The translations under genes were made by a program, and so were the position numbers. From the NCBI RefSeq assembly GCF_000213175.1, contig NW_009799100.1:3483762-3547761 (forward strand): a stretch of 64,000 nt of DNA, given 5' to 3'. Origin of the DNA: Neurospora tetrasperma FGSC 2508. Its lineage: Eukaryota > Ascomycota > Sordariomycetes > Sordariales > Sordariaceae. Under the pieces are notes generated by a model. That model worked only from the letters and a program-made list of their open reading frames with translations, ran no database searches and was not told the DNA's origin. Shown here piece by piece: positions 47,435-60,364 of this stretch (position 1 is its first letter; each line of letters begins with the position of its first letter).

Positions 47435-48296
47435 AACGGCAGCGGCATGCCCTAGGCTCTTGATGAGGAAGCACCGGCGGCGGCGGTTCATGATGGAACG
47501 GGGGACTGTAACTAGGAATGGAACAGAATATCGGGCTGGAAGTGATAAGCCGGCTCAGGAAGGAGGGGAAGTGGTTATGCTACCCCTCCGAAGACAGACA
47601 GGCGACACAAGTGCAGAATGCCTGTCATCCAAGCTGGAAACTATGGTCAACGACAAACCTGAACCGAAACGGCCGATTCGAATTTGAATCCGTGGGCTGA
47701 TTCGCATCAAAATATTACACCGATCGCCGAGTTATGTGGTTCCAAAAAGTTGAAGTTGTTTTGAAGAGGCTTTGGCTAGAAGAGCAGCAAATTACCTACA
47801 AGAGATCCTCACATAGGTATAAGCGGTTGGATTTTGCACGATCGATATCGCAATATCACTACTTTATGACATTACTCCTTGAACATGGCGGAGACGAAGA
47901 TATTTAGGCCAACACTTGTCGATTAGACAGATAGTACCTAGCAACAGACCTCATTTGAAGCCATGTCATGCATCTTGCGGTGCTTGGTGAAGATATTGTT
48001 CTTGCTCCTTCAATGTTGTTTCTTTGACTAGTGATGAAGAATAATCTGCCCTAGTCACTTAACATTTATTTCGGCTTGTGCCACCCTGAACTTCTTCGCC
48101 AAACTCTTAATTACCCTGTAAGACGACCAGCCGGCCCTGTTCTTGTTCATATTTGAACAACCCGTAAAAAATTTAACTTTGACGCCGAACACCAAACAAG
48201 GTAACTAATCCAAACTTTTTCTTTTTCCATCGTTCATCATTAACCATTCACCATCACCGTAACCCTTCTAGAGCAATCCCATGTTGGGTGGAGAAA
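47435..48296. other. intergenic between convergent genes
   Basis: The 3' ends of TFIIF (+) and BUD13 (-) face each other. Nothing further is recognised. Confidence 0.5.
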
Positions 48297-49430
48297 CTAC
48301 TCATCCATCTGCCAAGCATACTCCAAGCCTTTGTTCCTCTCCCGCCGATTAATCGCCTTGAACCGTTCTGCTTCAAATCCATTACTCCTGTCCACTCCAT
48401 CCCACCTATAGCCCGGTTTGATGCCGTACCGATTCGGCGGTGCCGGTCCTTTGTACGTCGGTCTCCTCCCCGCCGTCTCTTTTCTCCTTCCCTTTACCTT
48501 GACTTCTTCCGGGGCAAGGAACTGCGCCATGGGATCATTCCATCTGTCCTGCTGCTTAAGTTCGGCATTGAGTTGTTCGTCGTCTTTGGAACGGGCAAGA
48601 GGCATCAGTTTGGCTTCTTCTAGTTCTTCCCTCCTCCGCCGCGCTTGCTCGAGTTGGACTTCGCCCTTGAGGGCACGTTTCTTTTCTGCTTCCTTGCGTT
48701 CAGCTTCGGCTTGTTGTCTGCGCGCTTCCGCACGTCGCATGGAAGCATCGATTCGTCGACCGGTGGCGTCGCGCAACACTAGCTCCTCCTGGTCTTCCGG
48801 ATGCTGCTGGTCGCGTTCGGCTCGGATCCTCTCCAACTCGCGACGCTCGGCTTCTTGGCGAGCCTTTAACTGAGCAGTGATGGCGGATGCGGACTGTAGT
48901 CCCGCGTGCGTCCCGTTGGACATGATGGGTGCTTGCGTGGCTGTTTCGGCCGGTTGGTGCGACCGCGTGAGGGCCGTTGCCCCCGTTGTGGTGTCGACGA
49001 CGAGAACTTCATCATCCCCGCCCGCTTCGCGCGCCAGTGCCGCTGTTTCGGCAGCTGTTTGCGCTAGGATCGCATCGGCGGCCGCCGCGGCGTCTATGTC
49101 CTCCTTTGTGGAATTTGTCGTGGTACTTGTTGTGGCCTGTTTTGTGAAGGCTGATGAAGAGCCGACGGTTTTCCATCCGGATTTTTTGGCTTTGCGAAAA
49201 TCAGCTGATACTACCACCGCAGCGAGCACGGGACCATCGAAATCGTCATCGTCAGAATCGCGTTTTGTGGCTTGGGCCCAAGAGGTGTCGTCGTCGTCGG
49301 CTATAATGAGGCCATCTTCTGCTGATTTGTTCTTGCGCTTGCGTTTTTTGGAGGTGGAAGAGGAGGATTTGTTGGGCGGGTCGGTGGAGAGGTAATGGGC
49401 TGCTAGGTAGGCGGCTTTGTCTGAGGGCAT
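48297..49430 (-). CDS. bud13: pre-mRNA-splicing factor BUD13/CWC26 (RES complex)
   Basis: One exon encodes 377 residues. The N-terminus, [12 protein letters not shown] with KKRKRKNK soon after, is typical of the family. A mid-region GWKTVGSS motif and a long charged helix rich in Glu/Arg/Ala (about 190-290, with [20 protein letters not shown]) follow. The C-terminus carries the diagnostic block [20 protein letters not shown], then [19 protein letters not shown]. In yeast and other fungi Bud13 joins Snu17 and Pml1 in the RES complex of the activated spliceosome, helping splicing and nuclear retention of unspliced RNA; its C-terminal block binds Snu17. The length is normal, and the start Met is supported by the conserved first residues. 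Confidence 0.92.
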   Translation of the reverse strand: MPSDKAAYLAAHYLSTDPPNKSSSSTSKKRKRKNKSAEDGLIIADDDDTSWAQATKRDSDDDDFDGPVLAAVVVSADFRKAKKSGWKTVGSSSAFTKQATTSTTTNSTKEDIDAAAAADAILAQTAAETAALAREAGGDDEVLVVDTTTGATALTRSHQPAETATQAPIMSNGTHAGLQSASAITAQLKARQEAERRELERIRAERDQQHPEDQEELVLRDATGRRIDASMRRAEARRQQAEAERKEAEKKRALKGEVQLEQARRRREELEEAKLMPLARSKDDEQLNAELKQQDRWNDPMAQFLAPEEVKVKGRRKETAGRRPTYKGPAPPNRYGIKPGYRWDGVDRSNGFEAERFKAINRRERNKGLEYAWQMDE

Positions 49431-52400
49431 TTCTGCGTTGATGTGGTTTGGTTTGGCTGGGTTGTCCTGTTTTGGTCAGGTGGGTGCGATGGTGCTTGTT
49501 GATCGTCGATTGTTGATTTGAAGCGATGGCGATGGTGGTGCTGATGATGTTGATTAGATTGCGGTTGCCGGTGTGTGTACACAGTACAGGTGGGCTGTAC
49601 CTCCAATTGGCCCGTGCGTTGGTGCTGCCTTATCGCTGGCTCCATTTTCCACGCACGAAGATAAGATAGGGGAAGACGTCCAGTGACATCACTGGTGACA
49701 CGGACTGGTGATGGTTCCGCTGTCGGCGATGGTGAGAGCCGATTGTGAATGTGGCATGTGGTGGAAGGTATCACAAAATAAAACTCCAGAAAGTAAGACA
49801 GACTCAGATTTGGGATCGGTGGTGTTAGTGTGCTTGGATTCATCGGTGAATTCAGGGATATGTGTGACTATTGCACACGGACTATGCCTGGCTCGTGAGC
49901 GTTCGGGTTGTCCATCATCACGGCTATCAATGATGTTCATCAATTGAAGCCTTCCATCATCAATCAGAGACTCGAATGTCAGAGGTCCTGGGAGTTTAGA
50001 ATTCAGCCGGTTGGTTTCATCTCTTGGTACGGACCATACTAGTCACATCACGCCCATCACGCCCCGGATAGGCGACAAGACGCGAGAAACAACCTCAACA
50101 GCTGAGCAGGCGATCGAGTTACGGTGAACACGGCGAAATAGCCGAACAATCGCGCACGCCGTATAAGCACCTGCTCTTATTCGACCATGGTAAAGTACCT
50201 GGATCGCGTCTCCTTCATTCCAAAAGGCGGCTATGGAGATGACGGAGATGGGTCAGCAGACCACGCCTCGTGGGCCTTGGCATATCCCTGCCTTCTTTGA
50301 CCTTTGGACTGGGGTGGAAGTTATGCAGTGGCAGGAAGTGAGGCTGGCCCGGGAGAGGAAAAGGGGGGTTGACCAAACTTGGATAGTGTCCTGGTCCAGA
50401 TAGATGATGATGATGATGGCGTCCATCAACAAACATTACTGGTCGCCGTTGTTGAACACTTGTTCGAACATGATTGCAATCTAGGTGCCATTCTGTCTCC
50501 TAAAGACCACTTGTGTACCTATGTGCGCAGTAGGAGTAGCCCAGAGAGGACGCCGATATCGCGGTGTGGTTGTCAATGTGTCGGCTTATCATTCTCCACT
50601 GCACGCGCTGACGGATGCTACCCTGCAGAAGAGACGCATGCGCCCCTGATTGACGGAGCATCATCATCCTCGGCATCCGGCGAGGACCTTGCTGGACAGA
50701 GAGCCGTAGAGGTACCTGGGGCCGATGAGCGATAAGCTTAGTGAACAACAAACCTGGGCCTTCTTCAGAGAATCCTTTCGACGGCTACAACTGGCGTTTC
50801 GTGTTTATTAATTCAGAGGCCACGAGAACATGTTTAAGCACCCAAAATACCTTCAAATCGGTTGATCTTGCTCAATGTGGAGGTACATGTACCGACCGGG
50901 CTACGTAACAGTCCCCGCAATGCAATCGGTTACCCCGTGCTGCGCTGCTCTAGCGTCGTTGGCGGGATCGCTTTCCCCACATCCCCTCCCGGCTGCACTG
51001 CACCGCATCCGGGGCAAGTCGGAGACTCCAACAACCTTTTCCCATCCGTTTCTGCTGAAGGTGAATGGCAGGAGATAGCAAGATGCCATTGTTGACATGG
51101 AGAGAAGCATGTGTAACAGCTGTTGAGACCTGAGTGCAATTGACCTGGATCCAAACACACCCGTCCATCTATCGCAAACGGGACGAGCGGGACCCAACTC
51201 AACGGACACGGGCATCCAACAAACATGGACGTTCCAGGTAGGATGAAACAAAGTCGCCGTTCAAAGGACCATTGCTGATCCAAGGCGTAATCAAAACGGC
51301 CAATGTCATCATCAGCATTATCAAGCCAGAGGCCGACTACAAGAAGAGAAGGCGTGTATCGACTCTTCAACCTCAGTGGACAGAGCAGCGTGGGCGGTTG
51401 GACACAAAATGGGCAGCTGGTGTGCACTGTGCCTCGGTGCCTCGACCGCGCCGTGCTGACTTCTCAACCAGGACACTCTGCTATGCTATGTACCGAGATG
51501 GAAGTCTCTGGCTTCCTGCCACTGTCGTCACTTGGCCTTGTCCCATCCAGGTCATGAGGTACCTACCTACCAGGGTACTTCCCACATGCACTCTGGGCAC
51601 TTTGCTCCATGCCGAAAGGAGTCTTGATAAGAAACGGTCCCCTGGGATGGATTCCAAACCTAGCGAAAGGTGACCATCTCGTGTCTCAGCAAGGTATCGA
51701 TGTCCTTTTGACAGTGACCCGTGTGTTGCTGATAGTACATTCTACCCTCCATCAGAAGAATCCAGGCAGTAGTGCTGGCCATGGCTCGTTGATGGATAAA
51801 ACGAAGGGCTTCCGCTGTCCCTCCTGCTTTGCGTCCATCTTGCAAAGTCCAACAACCCAAGAGTCAGCACAAACACCGTACGGATACCATCGATAGCCTT
51901 ATCACTGGCTGTTTCTGTTCTGTTCAAGTTCCTTGTTACCGTCATCGAACAGCGCGTCATCGCTTATTGGCCCCCGTCTTTATCGCTTATCACTGCTCAC
52001 GCCTCAACTGTTCCCAACTGGGAAGTCGCTTCCTTGAGTCACTCGCCGGCAATATCCTGAGCGAGGTTGTCTTCTCAGCCAGCGTTTTCAATAGAACACT
52101 TAGTCAGGCCTTAGTTTGACTGCCCGTTTCTTCAGTCATTCACAACCTGCACCTGATCCAACCGTGTTGCTTTTAAATCATCGCAACAAAGCCGTTCTTT
52201 CTCCTCCCAACTCTCTCTCTCTCTCTCACACATTCTCTTTCACCACCACAACAAGGACGCTAAAGAGCCCCTCCACTAGCTCAACCTCAACCGAACAACC
52301 ATCACCGATCACCTTCCGTCCCCCCACCAGTTCAGTCATCACAAAAACTTCCATCTATCCATCTCGAACTCCCTAGGAACCTTCTCTCTCTCAGATCCCG

Positions 52401-52833
52401 CCGATTACAACTCTATTTCCATAATTGGTACACTTGGCAGATCGACAGGGCCCAAAGTCCAAAGATCCCCAGTATAGTACCATCAAGGTTCTTGGCAGTC
52501 AACTAGTCGATACCGACCCTAAGGCCAACCACCCCCGGCACGTCACGCACGCCCTTGTCTCCATACCTACACCGCTGTGGTACCTAGGTTAACCCCCGAC
52601 CGACCGAATACCCTTGGAGGATTACATCACGAATCGAATCAAAAGGGGTCCGCATTCCGTCTTTGTCTAGTTGGAAAGCTGTCAAGTTTAAAGTACTTTG
52701 GCTTCATCTAGTCAACCTTTCCCGGAACCATCCTCTCTCTACATCCTCAAACACTACCGCCAACAATAACTCCTACAACTAATTATTATTATCATCATAA
52801 TCATCATCACCACCAACCGTAACCGTCATCATC
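49431..52833. other. 3.4-kb divergent intergenic region
   Basis: This is the shared upstream region of BUD13 (-) and the gene at 52834 (+). Frames such as 50930-51427 (-) have no recognisable motif. A CT-rich tract lies near 52215-52230 and an ATT/ATC repeat near 52780-52815. No gene is supported. Confidence 0.4.
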
Positions 52834-53611
52834 ATGGCTACCTCCCTCGAGTCCTCCGTCCAGTACGAGCGCGACCTCCGCAGCTCCCACAAGGAATGGA
52901 AGCGCAGCAAGGACTCATCTACAAAGTGGGCCTCGGGCACTCGCGAACTCCCCGGCGTCAAGAAGAACTGGATGACGGGTGAGCTGCTTGGCAGTGGGCA
53001 CCCCAATCAGCTGATCAAGTCGCGACCAGCGAGGAAAGTGCGGGATTCTAGGTGAGTTTCACTTCTTCACCCTTTACCTTTCTCTTGCTGTTTTTGGAGA
53101 AACTAACCCCTCTGTCCCCAACAGCTGCGATTACCCCAAACAGTCCTCCCGCAACCTCTACAAGCTCCGCCACGGCGGTGGCGCTGGCCGCTCCAACAAC
53201 ATTGGCTACCACTCCATCAACTTCCCCAAGCTCTTTGCGCACAAGGACATCCGCTACGATGACCGCGAGGATTACTCCGCCGCCCCAAACCCCCCATCAC
53301 CATCTCTCCTCCCCAAAAACCTCTTCTCATCAGTAACAGCAGCAGAGGATAACTTCCTCTACTCGTTCGACCAAGACTCCACACCCGGATTCAGTCGGAC
53401 CCCTTTGACTTTGGAAAACTTTGTCAAGACGGATGACCGCAAGACGGAGAAGTTTGTCGAGAAGGAGTACGAGATTCTGGATGCGAATGGAGAGGCGTTG
53501 AAGGGGCGGAAGGCGAAGAGAAGGGGTTTGAGGGGCGGTGCTGCTGCGGGAAGCTCGCAGCAGGAGGATGAGGATAGAGTTGAAGAGGATGACGGGTTTG
53601 AGCTGATTTGA
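52834..53611 (+). CDS. conserved-looking fungal protein of unknown function
   Basis: Two exons (52834-53051, 53125-53611; 73-bp intron, phase 2) give 234 residues. The protein is hydrophilic, with no signal peptide or membrane segment. The first half is rich in short charged motifs (YERDLRSSHKEWKRSKDS, PGVKKNWMTGELLGSGHP). Then come NIGYHSINFPKLFAHKDIRY and, near the end, a basic stretch KGRKAKRRGLRGG followed by an acidic tail EDEDRVEEDDGFELI. The regular splice junction, the good codon pattern and the clean frame support a real gene. I do not recognise the family. The basic-then-acidic tail would fit a nuclear or nucleolar protein, but that is only a guess. Confidence 0.75.
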
Positions 53612-54531
53612 TGTCGTCAACATCTCAATCCTCTCTTCTTCTGCGTTTCCCTACATGCTTCGATTTTCCCTTCCTGGCATTTGCCTCCTTCTCTTCTTCA
53701 TCCATCCCTGGCGAGGTTTTTGCTCTTACATTACACACACCTATTTCGCTCAAATCAGCCGGCGTGTTCTTTTCTTACAATTGTTCTAAACAAGGGTGGT
53801 GGCAACACCTACCTCACAACATAACTACATATCATGGCGGGCGCAATCATGGGGTGGGGTTTTCGGAATTGGCGGATGGACGGACGGACGGACGGACGGA
53901 TAGGATGATTGATGGGTTTGCTTGGCTTTTGGCTTTCAGTCAGCAAACGAACATATGATCGTTAGAAATCATGAATGAGGCTGATGGATACCTCATGCAG
54001 ACAGACACACACTGCAAGATAAATACCCAAATAACAAATAAACAGTATTAGTAGTAGTCGGGCTTGATTGCGGGCATGTTTTGATGAAGTTCGTCGATGT
54101 CTGTTTATTCTTTGTGTAAAGTTTGCCATTGATAACTTGGCGGGTATCATACGTCGTCGTTATGTGTGTGTGTCGTGTGAACGCGTTTCTGTTCTACAAC
54201 ATTGTTGTTCTACATGCCTCGTCTCGTCTCCATCTTTTTTTCCTTGCCTCTGTTAGTCAATGTCAGTTTACATTTTTGATGCAAAGAGCAGATTGCGCAG
54301 TCTCACCTTAATTTTTCAAACGTACCTCCATGAACCACGTCGTTCTTCCCCCCAACTCCGTTCCATTTCGCTCGTTAATCCCACGGGTATGTATATCAAG
54401 TCCTTTTCGCTGCTGCCGCTGTTGACGCCGATTTTCCAAAGTCACGCCCACCTAGCCAGAGTTTCAATTATGGCTCACCACTATACTATCCTCAAAAAGA
54501 TGGATGTTTGCGCCCCCTCAGAGGCAATCAA
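53612..54531. other. intergenic between convergent genes
   Basis: A GGAC tetranucleotide run lies near 53876-53898. No gene is supported. Confidence 0.45.
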
Positions 54532-55403
54532 TCATCCAAAACTCCTCCCCATCAAAAGCTCATAGTAAGCCCTCTGCTCGGAATCAAACAATAAAAAGTC
54601 ATCATCAGCATCCCCAGCAGCGGCACCACTACCACCACCGCCGCCGCCGCCGATACCGCCATGGTACGTCCCATCGTAATCATTCCCATTCCCATTCCCG
54701 TTGATACTCCCACTTCCACCACCACCTCCTCTACCACCACCTCCGCTGCCGCCGCCGTTGAAATTCACATTAAAATGCTTGCTGCTGCTACTGCTGCTGC
54801 CATTTGGTCCGCCTAGCGGGTGGTGATACTGGTGATGGTGGTGGGACATGGACATGGCAGACATGATTGGATCGGGATTCGCTCCCATGCTGTAAAAGTC
54901 GGCGATGGTCTCGTCGGGCGCGAACCCAAGGGGACGGAGGGTTTGGGATTCTCGTGAGGAGCTGTTGTTTGTTTTGGAAGTCAATTACCATGAGAGAGAT
55001 AAAGGGGGCCATGAGAAAGAGAGAAAAGGGGGGAAGGTGATGGGGGGATATAAAACGTACGATTGCGCAGCGTCTTTGGCTACGATGTCTGAGAGGGTGG
55101 AGTCGTTTATTGTGAATTTGGGTGGGGCGGTGGTGGTGGTGGTGATGGTGTTGAGGGTGTTGAGAGTGGGTATCCCTGTGCTTGTGCTTGTGACAGGGAC
55201 GGGGCGGGGTGCTGGTGTTGTTGTTGTTGTCATTGTTGTTGTCGTCGCTGTTGTTGCTGGTTGTAGTATTGGTGGCGGTGGTACCGATACCGACGGTGCT
55301 GGTGATTTCGTTGGGGATATCGACGCTCGTCTCCCTCCTTCTCCTCCTCCTCCTCCTAGACCCGCTTCCGCTGCGACGGACTGCCGTTGTTGCAGTTGTT
55401 GCA

Positions 55404-55450
<47 letters not shown>

Positions 55451-56425
55451 TGTAACTGAGCCAAATCCCTCGCTACTTGTCTCCTTTGTTCCGTTTCTCG
55501 TGCGAATCTTTTCGCGGGTGGTGCTTGTCCTCCTAGAACTCCTTGAGCAGCAACACTCGGAGACCCAACACCAAGACCGCCCATTCCTTCATCCTCCTGC
55601 TCCCCATCCTGTGTAAGAGCACTACTCCCTTCCCTCCCTCCATCCTCGCCCCCTCCCCCAACACCGCCCGCCGTCCCTGGCCTCACCGCCCCGAAAAAAG
55701 CCCGAAAAACTCCACTACCCTGCCACCGGGCAATCAATCCCTCCTGCGCATTCGCATCCTTGATACTCGTAATGATCTGCTTCCCCTGAGTGCCGGCCGC
55801 CCTCAGATGGCCCTCAATCAGGGCGTCCAGTCCGGGAATGGCGCCAAGTACGGCTCCCCATGCTGCGGCGCTCTCTTTGTACGTGTTGAGAGCTGTTCGA
55901 TAACCCTTTTGAGGGCCGCGACGTTTTGTCGGACGCAGGTACAGACAGGGTTTGTTATGTTTGGTGCAGACGGAACATTTGGGCTGGCCGTTGTCGCAGG
56001 GTTGATGGTTGACGTGGCAGAAGTCGCAGCTGGGGGGGTTGGGTTAGTATGTGGGTTGGGGACAACTGGAAAGAGGAGGGAGCTGGATGGGATGAGTGCA
56101 TGCGGTTGGGGAAAAGTAAGACTCTGATAAATTAAGAAACTCACGCTCGTGAAGCCTTTTTGCGCTTTCGGGGGTTGACGGGTTCGGAGCCGGCGTCGGC
56201 GCCCGTGTCGGAGGGCGGAGGTCCCGGTGTTAATGTTGAGGGGCCGGAAACCGGAGCGGAAGCGGGAGTGGTGACTAATGGGCCGGTTTGTAGTTGTTGC
56301 TGATGTGGAGGCGATGGATGAGCGGAAGTGTGAGCTGAAGGAGTCGTGGTTCGAGACTGTCGAGTCTCATCGTGGGCATTATTTGGCTGTTGAGCCTGTT
56401 CCTCAGCGGCGCCGAAGTCCTCCAT
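54532..56425 (-). CDS. Zn2Cys6 (fungal binuclear cluster) transcription factor with polyQ
   Basis: Three exons (complement 56145-56425, 55061-56029, 54532-54961) give 559 residues. The DNA-binding cluster follows basic NPRKRKKASRA and reads CDFCHVNHQPCDNGQPKC, then SVCTKHNKPC. The spacing CX2CX6CX6CX2CX6C is that of Gal4-type zinc clusters. It is split by the first intron just before the first Cys. A basic linker with RRGPQKGY follows, as in maltose/glucose-type regulators. Further on come a polyQ tract from CAG codons, a Thr-rich region, and a Gly/Ser/Asn-rich C-terminus ending DDDFLLFDSEQRAYYELLMG, which could be an acidic activation region. No fungal_trans domain is obvious. The start is uncertain: MEDFGAAEE at 56425 is chosen because the upstream frame to 56713 looks like leader. 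The target genes are unknown. Confidence 0.8.
55408..55446 (-). repeat. (CTG)13 triplet repeat, coding polyQ
   Basis: Thirteen uninterrupted CTG units, read as CAG on the minus strand, lie in exon 2 of the zinc-cluster gene. Adjoining CAA/CAG codons lengthen the glutamine run to about 16. Confidence 0.9.
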
Positions 56426-57841
56426 CTGATGGTGCGTGTGAGACAACGTGTTCAAGGCGGACCCCCATAGACAGATGGAATCAATTGCCGGGAGACGCGC
56501 GGGAACTACGGGAAGATAGGTAGGGAGATGGGATGAGGCTGAGATACCGGTACGATGGAACCGAGCACTAAGCATGTGCAGCAAATTCGGGTGAAAATAT
56601 TTTTGAGATTTGGACGACGATGAGATTGACGACGATGACACCTCCATAAGTTTCGTTGAGGAAATTGATAGCGCAGCCGCGTCGCTAATGGCTCGGCGCT
56701 GTTCAGTTGCCAAGTGTTATTGTGCCACTAACAACGGAGCTAACGCCGACGCCCCGTGCTTTATACCCCGACGCCGGGCTTGGCTACGATGAGGCTCTGT
56801 CTGAGTAGAGGAGTTGACGATGGTGATCGAGCATATGGGCAGGGTAAGCTGAGTAAGATTATCATTTGTAACCATGGAGGGCTACGGCGGAACATCAAAA
56901 AATCCAAAGTGAGGTTGATGACGACTAATCGGAGTGTCAGTCATCATACACGGCATGAAGTCGGGCTGCCTTGTAAGACGGGACGGTATGGCGAAATGAT
57001 AGTGCGTTATCTTGACAACCTGAACAGTGTCAGTAATGGAATCCAAAGCACCGTCATGTCAGGGCTAACGGATACAGACAGACAGTCAAACGAAGTATTA
57101 GATAGGTAACTTTGGAACTCAAATCTTTCCTTCATACTTCTTCGTAAAATCAAGACCCAAGAGCCGGCGACGATGAACAACGGAAGAAGTGAAGAAGCTC
57201 AAGAAGGAGGAGAAAAAAGCTGGAGGGGCGGAGCGTGCTGAGGTGGAGAGTTAAGACACCACCAAATCGGGATTGCGGGGAAAGCCCACTGAAGCTTGGC
57301 CTGCAACGGTGTGGTGGTTGCAGTGGGAAGGGTCTCAGGGACTCTCTTCATCCGCTCCTCCACGGGGTAAAAGCAGGCTAGTAACGGAAAAAGCTTTGGT
57401 GGGAGTTACATTTTCCCGCTTCGGGCCTCATGGAAATCCCGTTTGTCACAATCGGCATTCCATCTGCCGAACGTCCAGAACATGGCCAAAACACCAATCA
57501 CCGATTCTGGCGGTTGATGATAAGTGCACAATATTGACCTCACTACCACGCCTTCCGACCACATCGGCTACAACGACGTTACATCGCCGTGTCCCGGTCC
57601 CGGTCAAAGTTCGAGTGGGTATCTACATTTCGACCTTCAGCTCGATCCTCTAGATAGATACCCTTTGATCCCCCGTGTTGGCCCACACATCTTTGACATC
57701 GACAACATTTCCATCAACAAGGCCACTCATCTCACAACACGAGGGATATCAACAAAACGATACATGTGAGCGGCACCAGCACATCTACCTCAACATCTTC
57801 AACAGACAACACCACCTCATACACATACACAGCCAGGAGCC
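56426..57841. other. divergent promoter region
   Basis: This is the shared upstream region of the zinc-cluster regulator (-) and the quinate-repressor-like gene (+). The frame 56426-56713 on the minus strand is open and in phase with the regulator and could be an N-terminal extension, but it looks like untranslated leader. No other gene is supported. Confidence 0.45.
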
Positions 57842-60364
57842 ATGTTAGGGCCAAGGAATGAGCGGGTATTCGACCCGAACGCGTCCATCGTTCTCGTTGG
57901 ATGTCGAGGAGCTGGAAAGCGTACCCTCGGATTTATGGGCGCCCTTCATCTGCGCCGCCGCCTAGTCACCGAGGACCATTACTTCGAAAAACTGACTGGC
58001 ATATCCCGCGGCCAGTTCCTCCTTCAGCACGGAAAGGACCTCTTTGCGCGCCAGGATGTCGAAGTTTTCAAGTGCATGCTCGACAGCAACCGCTTCGGGT
58101 GCATCATCGAGTGCGGTATGAGCAGTCTCAGCGAGGAGGCCCAAGACGCCTTGCGCGAGTACTGCAGGACGAACCCCGTCATCTATATCCACCGGGAAAG
58201 GGAGCAAATAGCAGCCTTGTTGGATGCGACAGATGCCACGGCTCTTCTCAAGGCGGATGAAAAGCATAGGGAGTGCTCCAACTTTGAGTTCTACAACTTG
58301 GATGACTCAGCAACCCATTGCGTTGGTACCTCCACATCAGCGGATTGCCAACAGACGGTTCCTTCAAAACTACTCAATGTCCGGGAAGACTTCACAAAAT
58401 TCCTGGATCAAATCACCGGCAGAGGCGCAACCAAGGCATGGCTGGAAAGCCCCTTTTCGGTTGTCGCCATTCCGCCCGAGTTCCGATCCTATTCATATAC
58501 TTTGCGCCTTCGCCTATCCTACCTGCAGGAACTGGACATGGCACTGGAAGAGTTTGAGGCCAGTGCAGATTGTGTTGAGTTCATTATTGATCAGTGGCCC
58601 GGCGATGTCGCTGAAGTGGTATCAAAGCAGGTAGCCCTCCTCAGGAGGAAGCTGGGGCTGCCCATCATTTACCATGTGGAAGAAAACCCCCGAGGACAAC
58701 GACGAAGGGCGCCAGAGGAGAAGAACCCAGTGGACTCAGATCTGCTTGAACTAGGCCTACGACTGGGCGTCGAGTATCTGAGCGTGGATTTGCAGCGCGA
58801 CGAATCTCTCATACAACGGGCACTTCGTTACAAGGGCCGGTCCAAAGTTATAGGAAACTACTGGTACATGGGCTTCGGAGCTCCTCCATGGCACGACGAC
58901 CAACACCTCGAGAACTACCGACGCGCACAGTCTCTCGGCTGCGACCTGGTCCGGATGGCCCGCTTCTCTACAGGCGACAGCCCCGTCGGATATCTCGAGT
59001 CCTTCAAGAAGCGGGTAGAGCAAACCATCCCCAACCCGCGCCCACCCCTAGTTGCCTACGACTTCTCCGTCCTCGGCATCCGCACCCCCTTACAAAGCAA
59101 GATTCTCAACCCCGTCAAACACCGCGACATGGACACCGACCATGACTTTATCGCCATTATCAACACCTATTCACACTCCTATGGCCTCGAGTTCCAACAG
59201 TTCCTCCTCGACCCGCTTGAGTTCTACGTCACCGGCTCCAACGTCTCCTGGTCTCTATCCCCCGCAATGCAAAACGCCGCCTACGAGTTCTCGGGGATGC
59301 CGCACACCTTCCAGGCCGTCACCTGTTCTACCTTGGACCGGCTCACCCAGATTTGCTTGTCCGACACCTTTGGCGGCGCCAGCTTGACCGCTCCCTTTAA
59401 ACTCGCCATCATGCCCCAGCTCAAGGTCAAGTCGCACCACGCCACCGCCATTGGCGCCGTCAACGTTGTGCTGCCGCTTCGAGGCAAGACCAATGCGATT
59501 CTGGACCATGCCAACTCTCGCAACAAGGCCGGTGCGGCGCAGGAGTTCTTTGGCGATAACACCGATTGGAGCTCTATCTTTACTTGCCTCCGGCGCGCTA
59601 TTAGTCCGAGGAATTACGTTCAACCCTCCAAGACCACGGGGCTGGTTATCGGTGCGGGCGGCATGGCGCGCGCAGCTATTTATGCACTTATTCAGCTTGG
59701 TTGTAGAAACATTTTCATCTATAACCGAACGGTGGAGAGGGCGAGGGAGGTGGCGAATCACTTCAATAATTGGGCTAAGGGGCAGCAGGGGATGGTTGTC
59801 ATGGCGAAACCGAGTGCGGATGGGTCGCAACTACCGACACTGGAGATTTGCAGGGTCATTGAGAGATTGGCGGATCCGTGGCCGGAGGGTTATCAGTTGC
59901 CTACTATGATTATTTCATGTGTGCCCGCGACGAGTCTGGACGGGACGCCGCCGGCGGATTTTGTGATGCCGGAGGGGTGGTTGAGGAGTCCGACGGGGGG
60001 TGTGGTTGTTGAGGTAAGTTATTGCTTCTACTTTACTTATCAACCTACTATGTCCAAATCCCATCACTTCCTGTTCCCTTACACAAGATGTTCCATCACC
60101 AACACCAACTGACAATCTTCACAGCTCGCCTACGAACCACTCGTCACGCCCCTAGTTGCCCAAATGTACGCCTACCGAGATCAAGTCAATCCTTCCTGGG
60201 TTGTCGTCGACGGTCTCGAGGTCGTTGCGGAGATGGCCATCGAGGCCTTTGAGCTAATGACAGGACGGATGGCGCCCAAGAGACTGATGAAGGATGTTTG
60301 CAGGAGGACGTGGGAACAACAGCAGCGAGGTGGCGGTGATGGGGCTTCGGGGTTGGTGTTATGA
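57842..60364 (+). CDS. quinate repressor-like protein (QutR/QA-1S family)
   Basis: Two exons (57842-60013, 60125-60364; 111-bp intron, phase 0) give 803 residues. The order is that of the last three AROM domains. A shikimate-kinase-like part has P-loop GCRGAGKRT at 20-28, with Arg in place of the usual Ser/Thr after Lys. A type-I dehydroquinase-like part (about 205-440) reads GNYWYMGFGAPPW where active enzymes have a His (SxHD type) and CDLVRMARF where they have the Schiff-base Lys. A shikimate-dehydrogenase-like part (about 455-800) keeps SWSLSPAMQNAAYEF, GASLTAPFK, FGDNTDW and VIGAGGMARAA. Such proteins are known to repress quinate-utilisation genes by binding the activator. Here no qa/qut genes adjoin, but a zinc-cluster activator gene is transcribed divergently. 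It is somewhat shorter than QA-1S/QutR as I remember them, so it may be a paralogue with another partner. Confidence 0.83.

Noticed and set aside
50930-51427. 165-codon minus-strand Cys-rich frame
   Set aside because: The cysteines follow no known spacing and overlapping frames of similar length occur; not supported.
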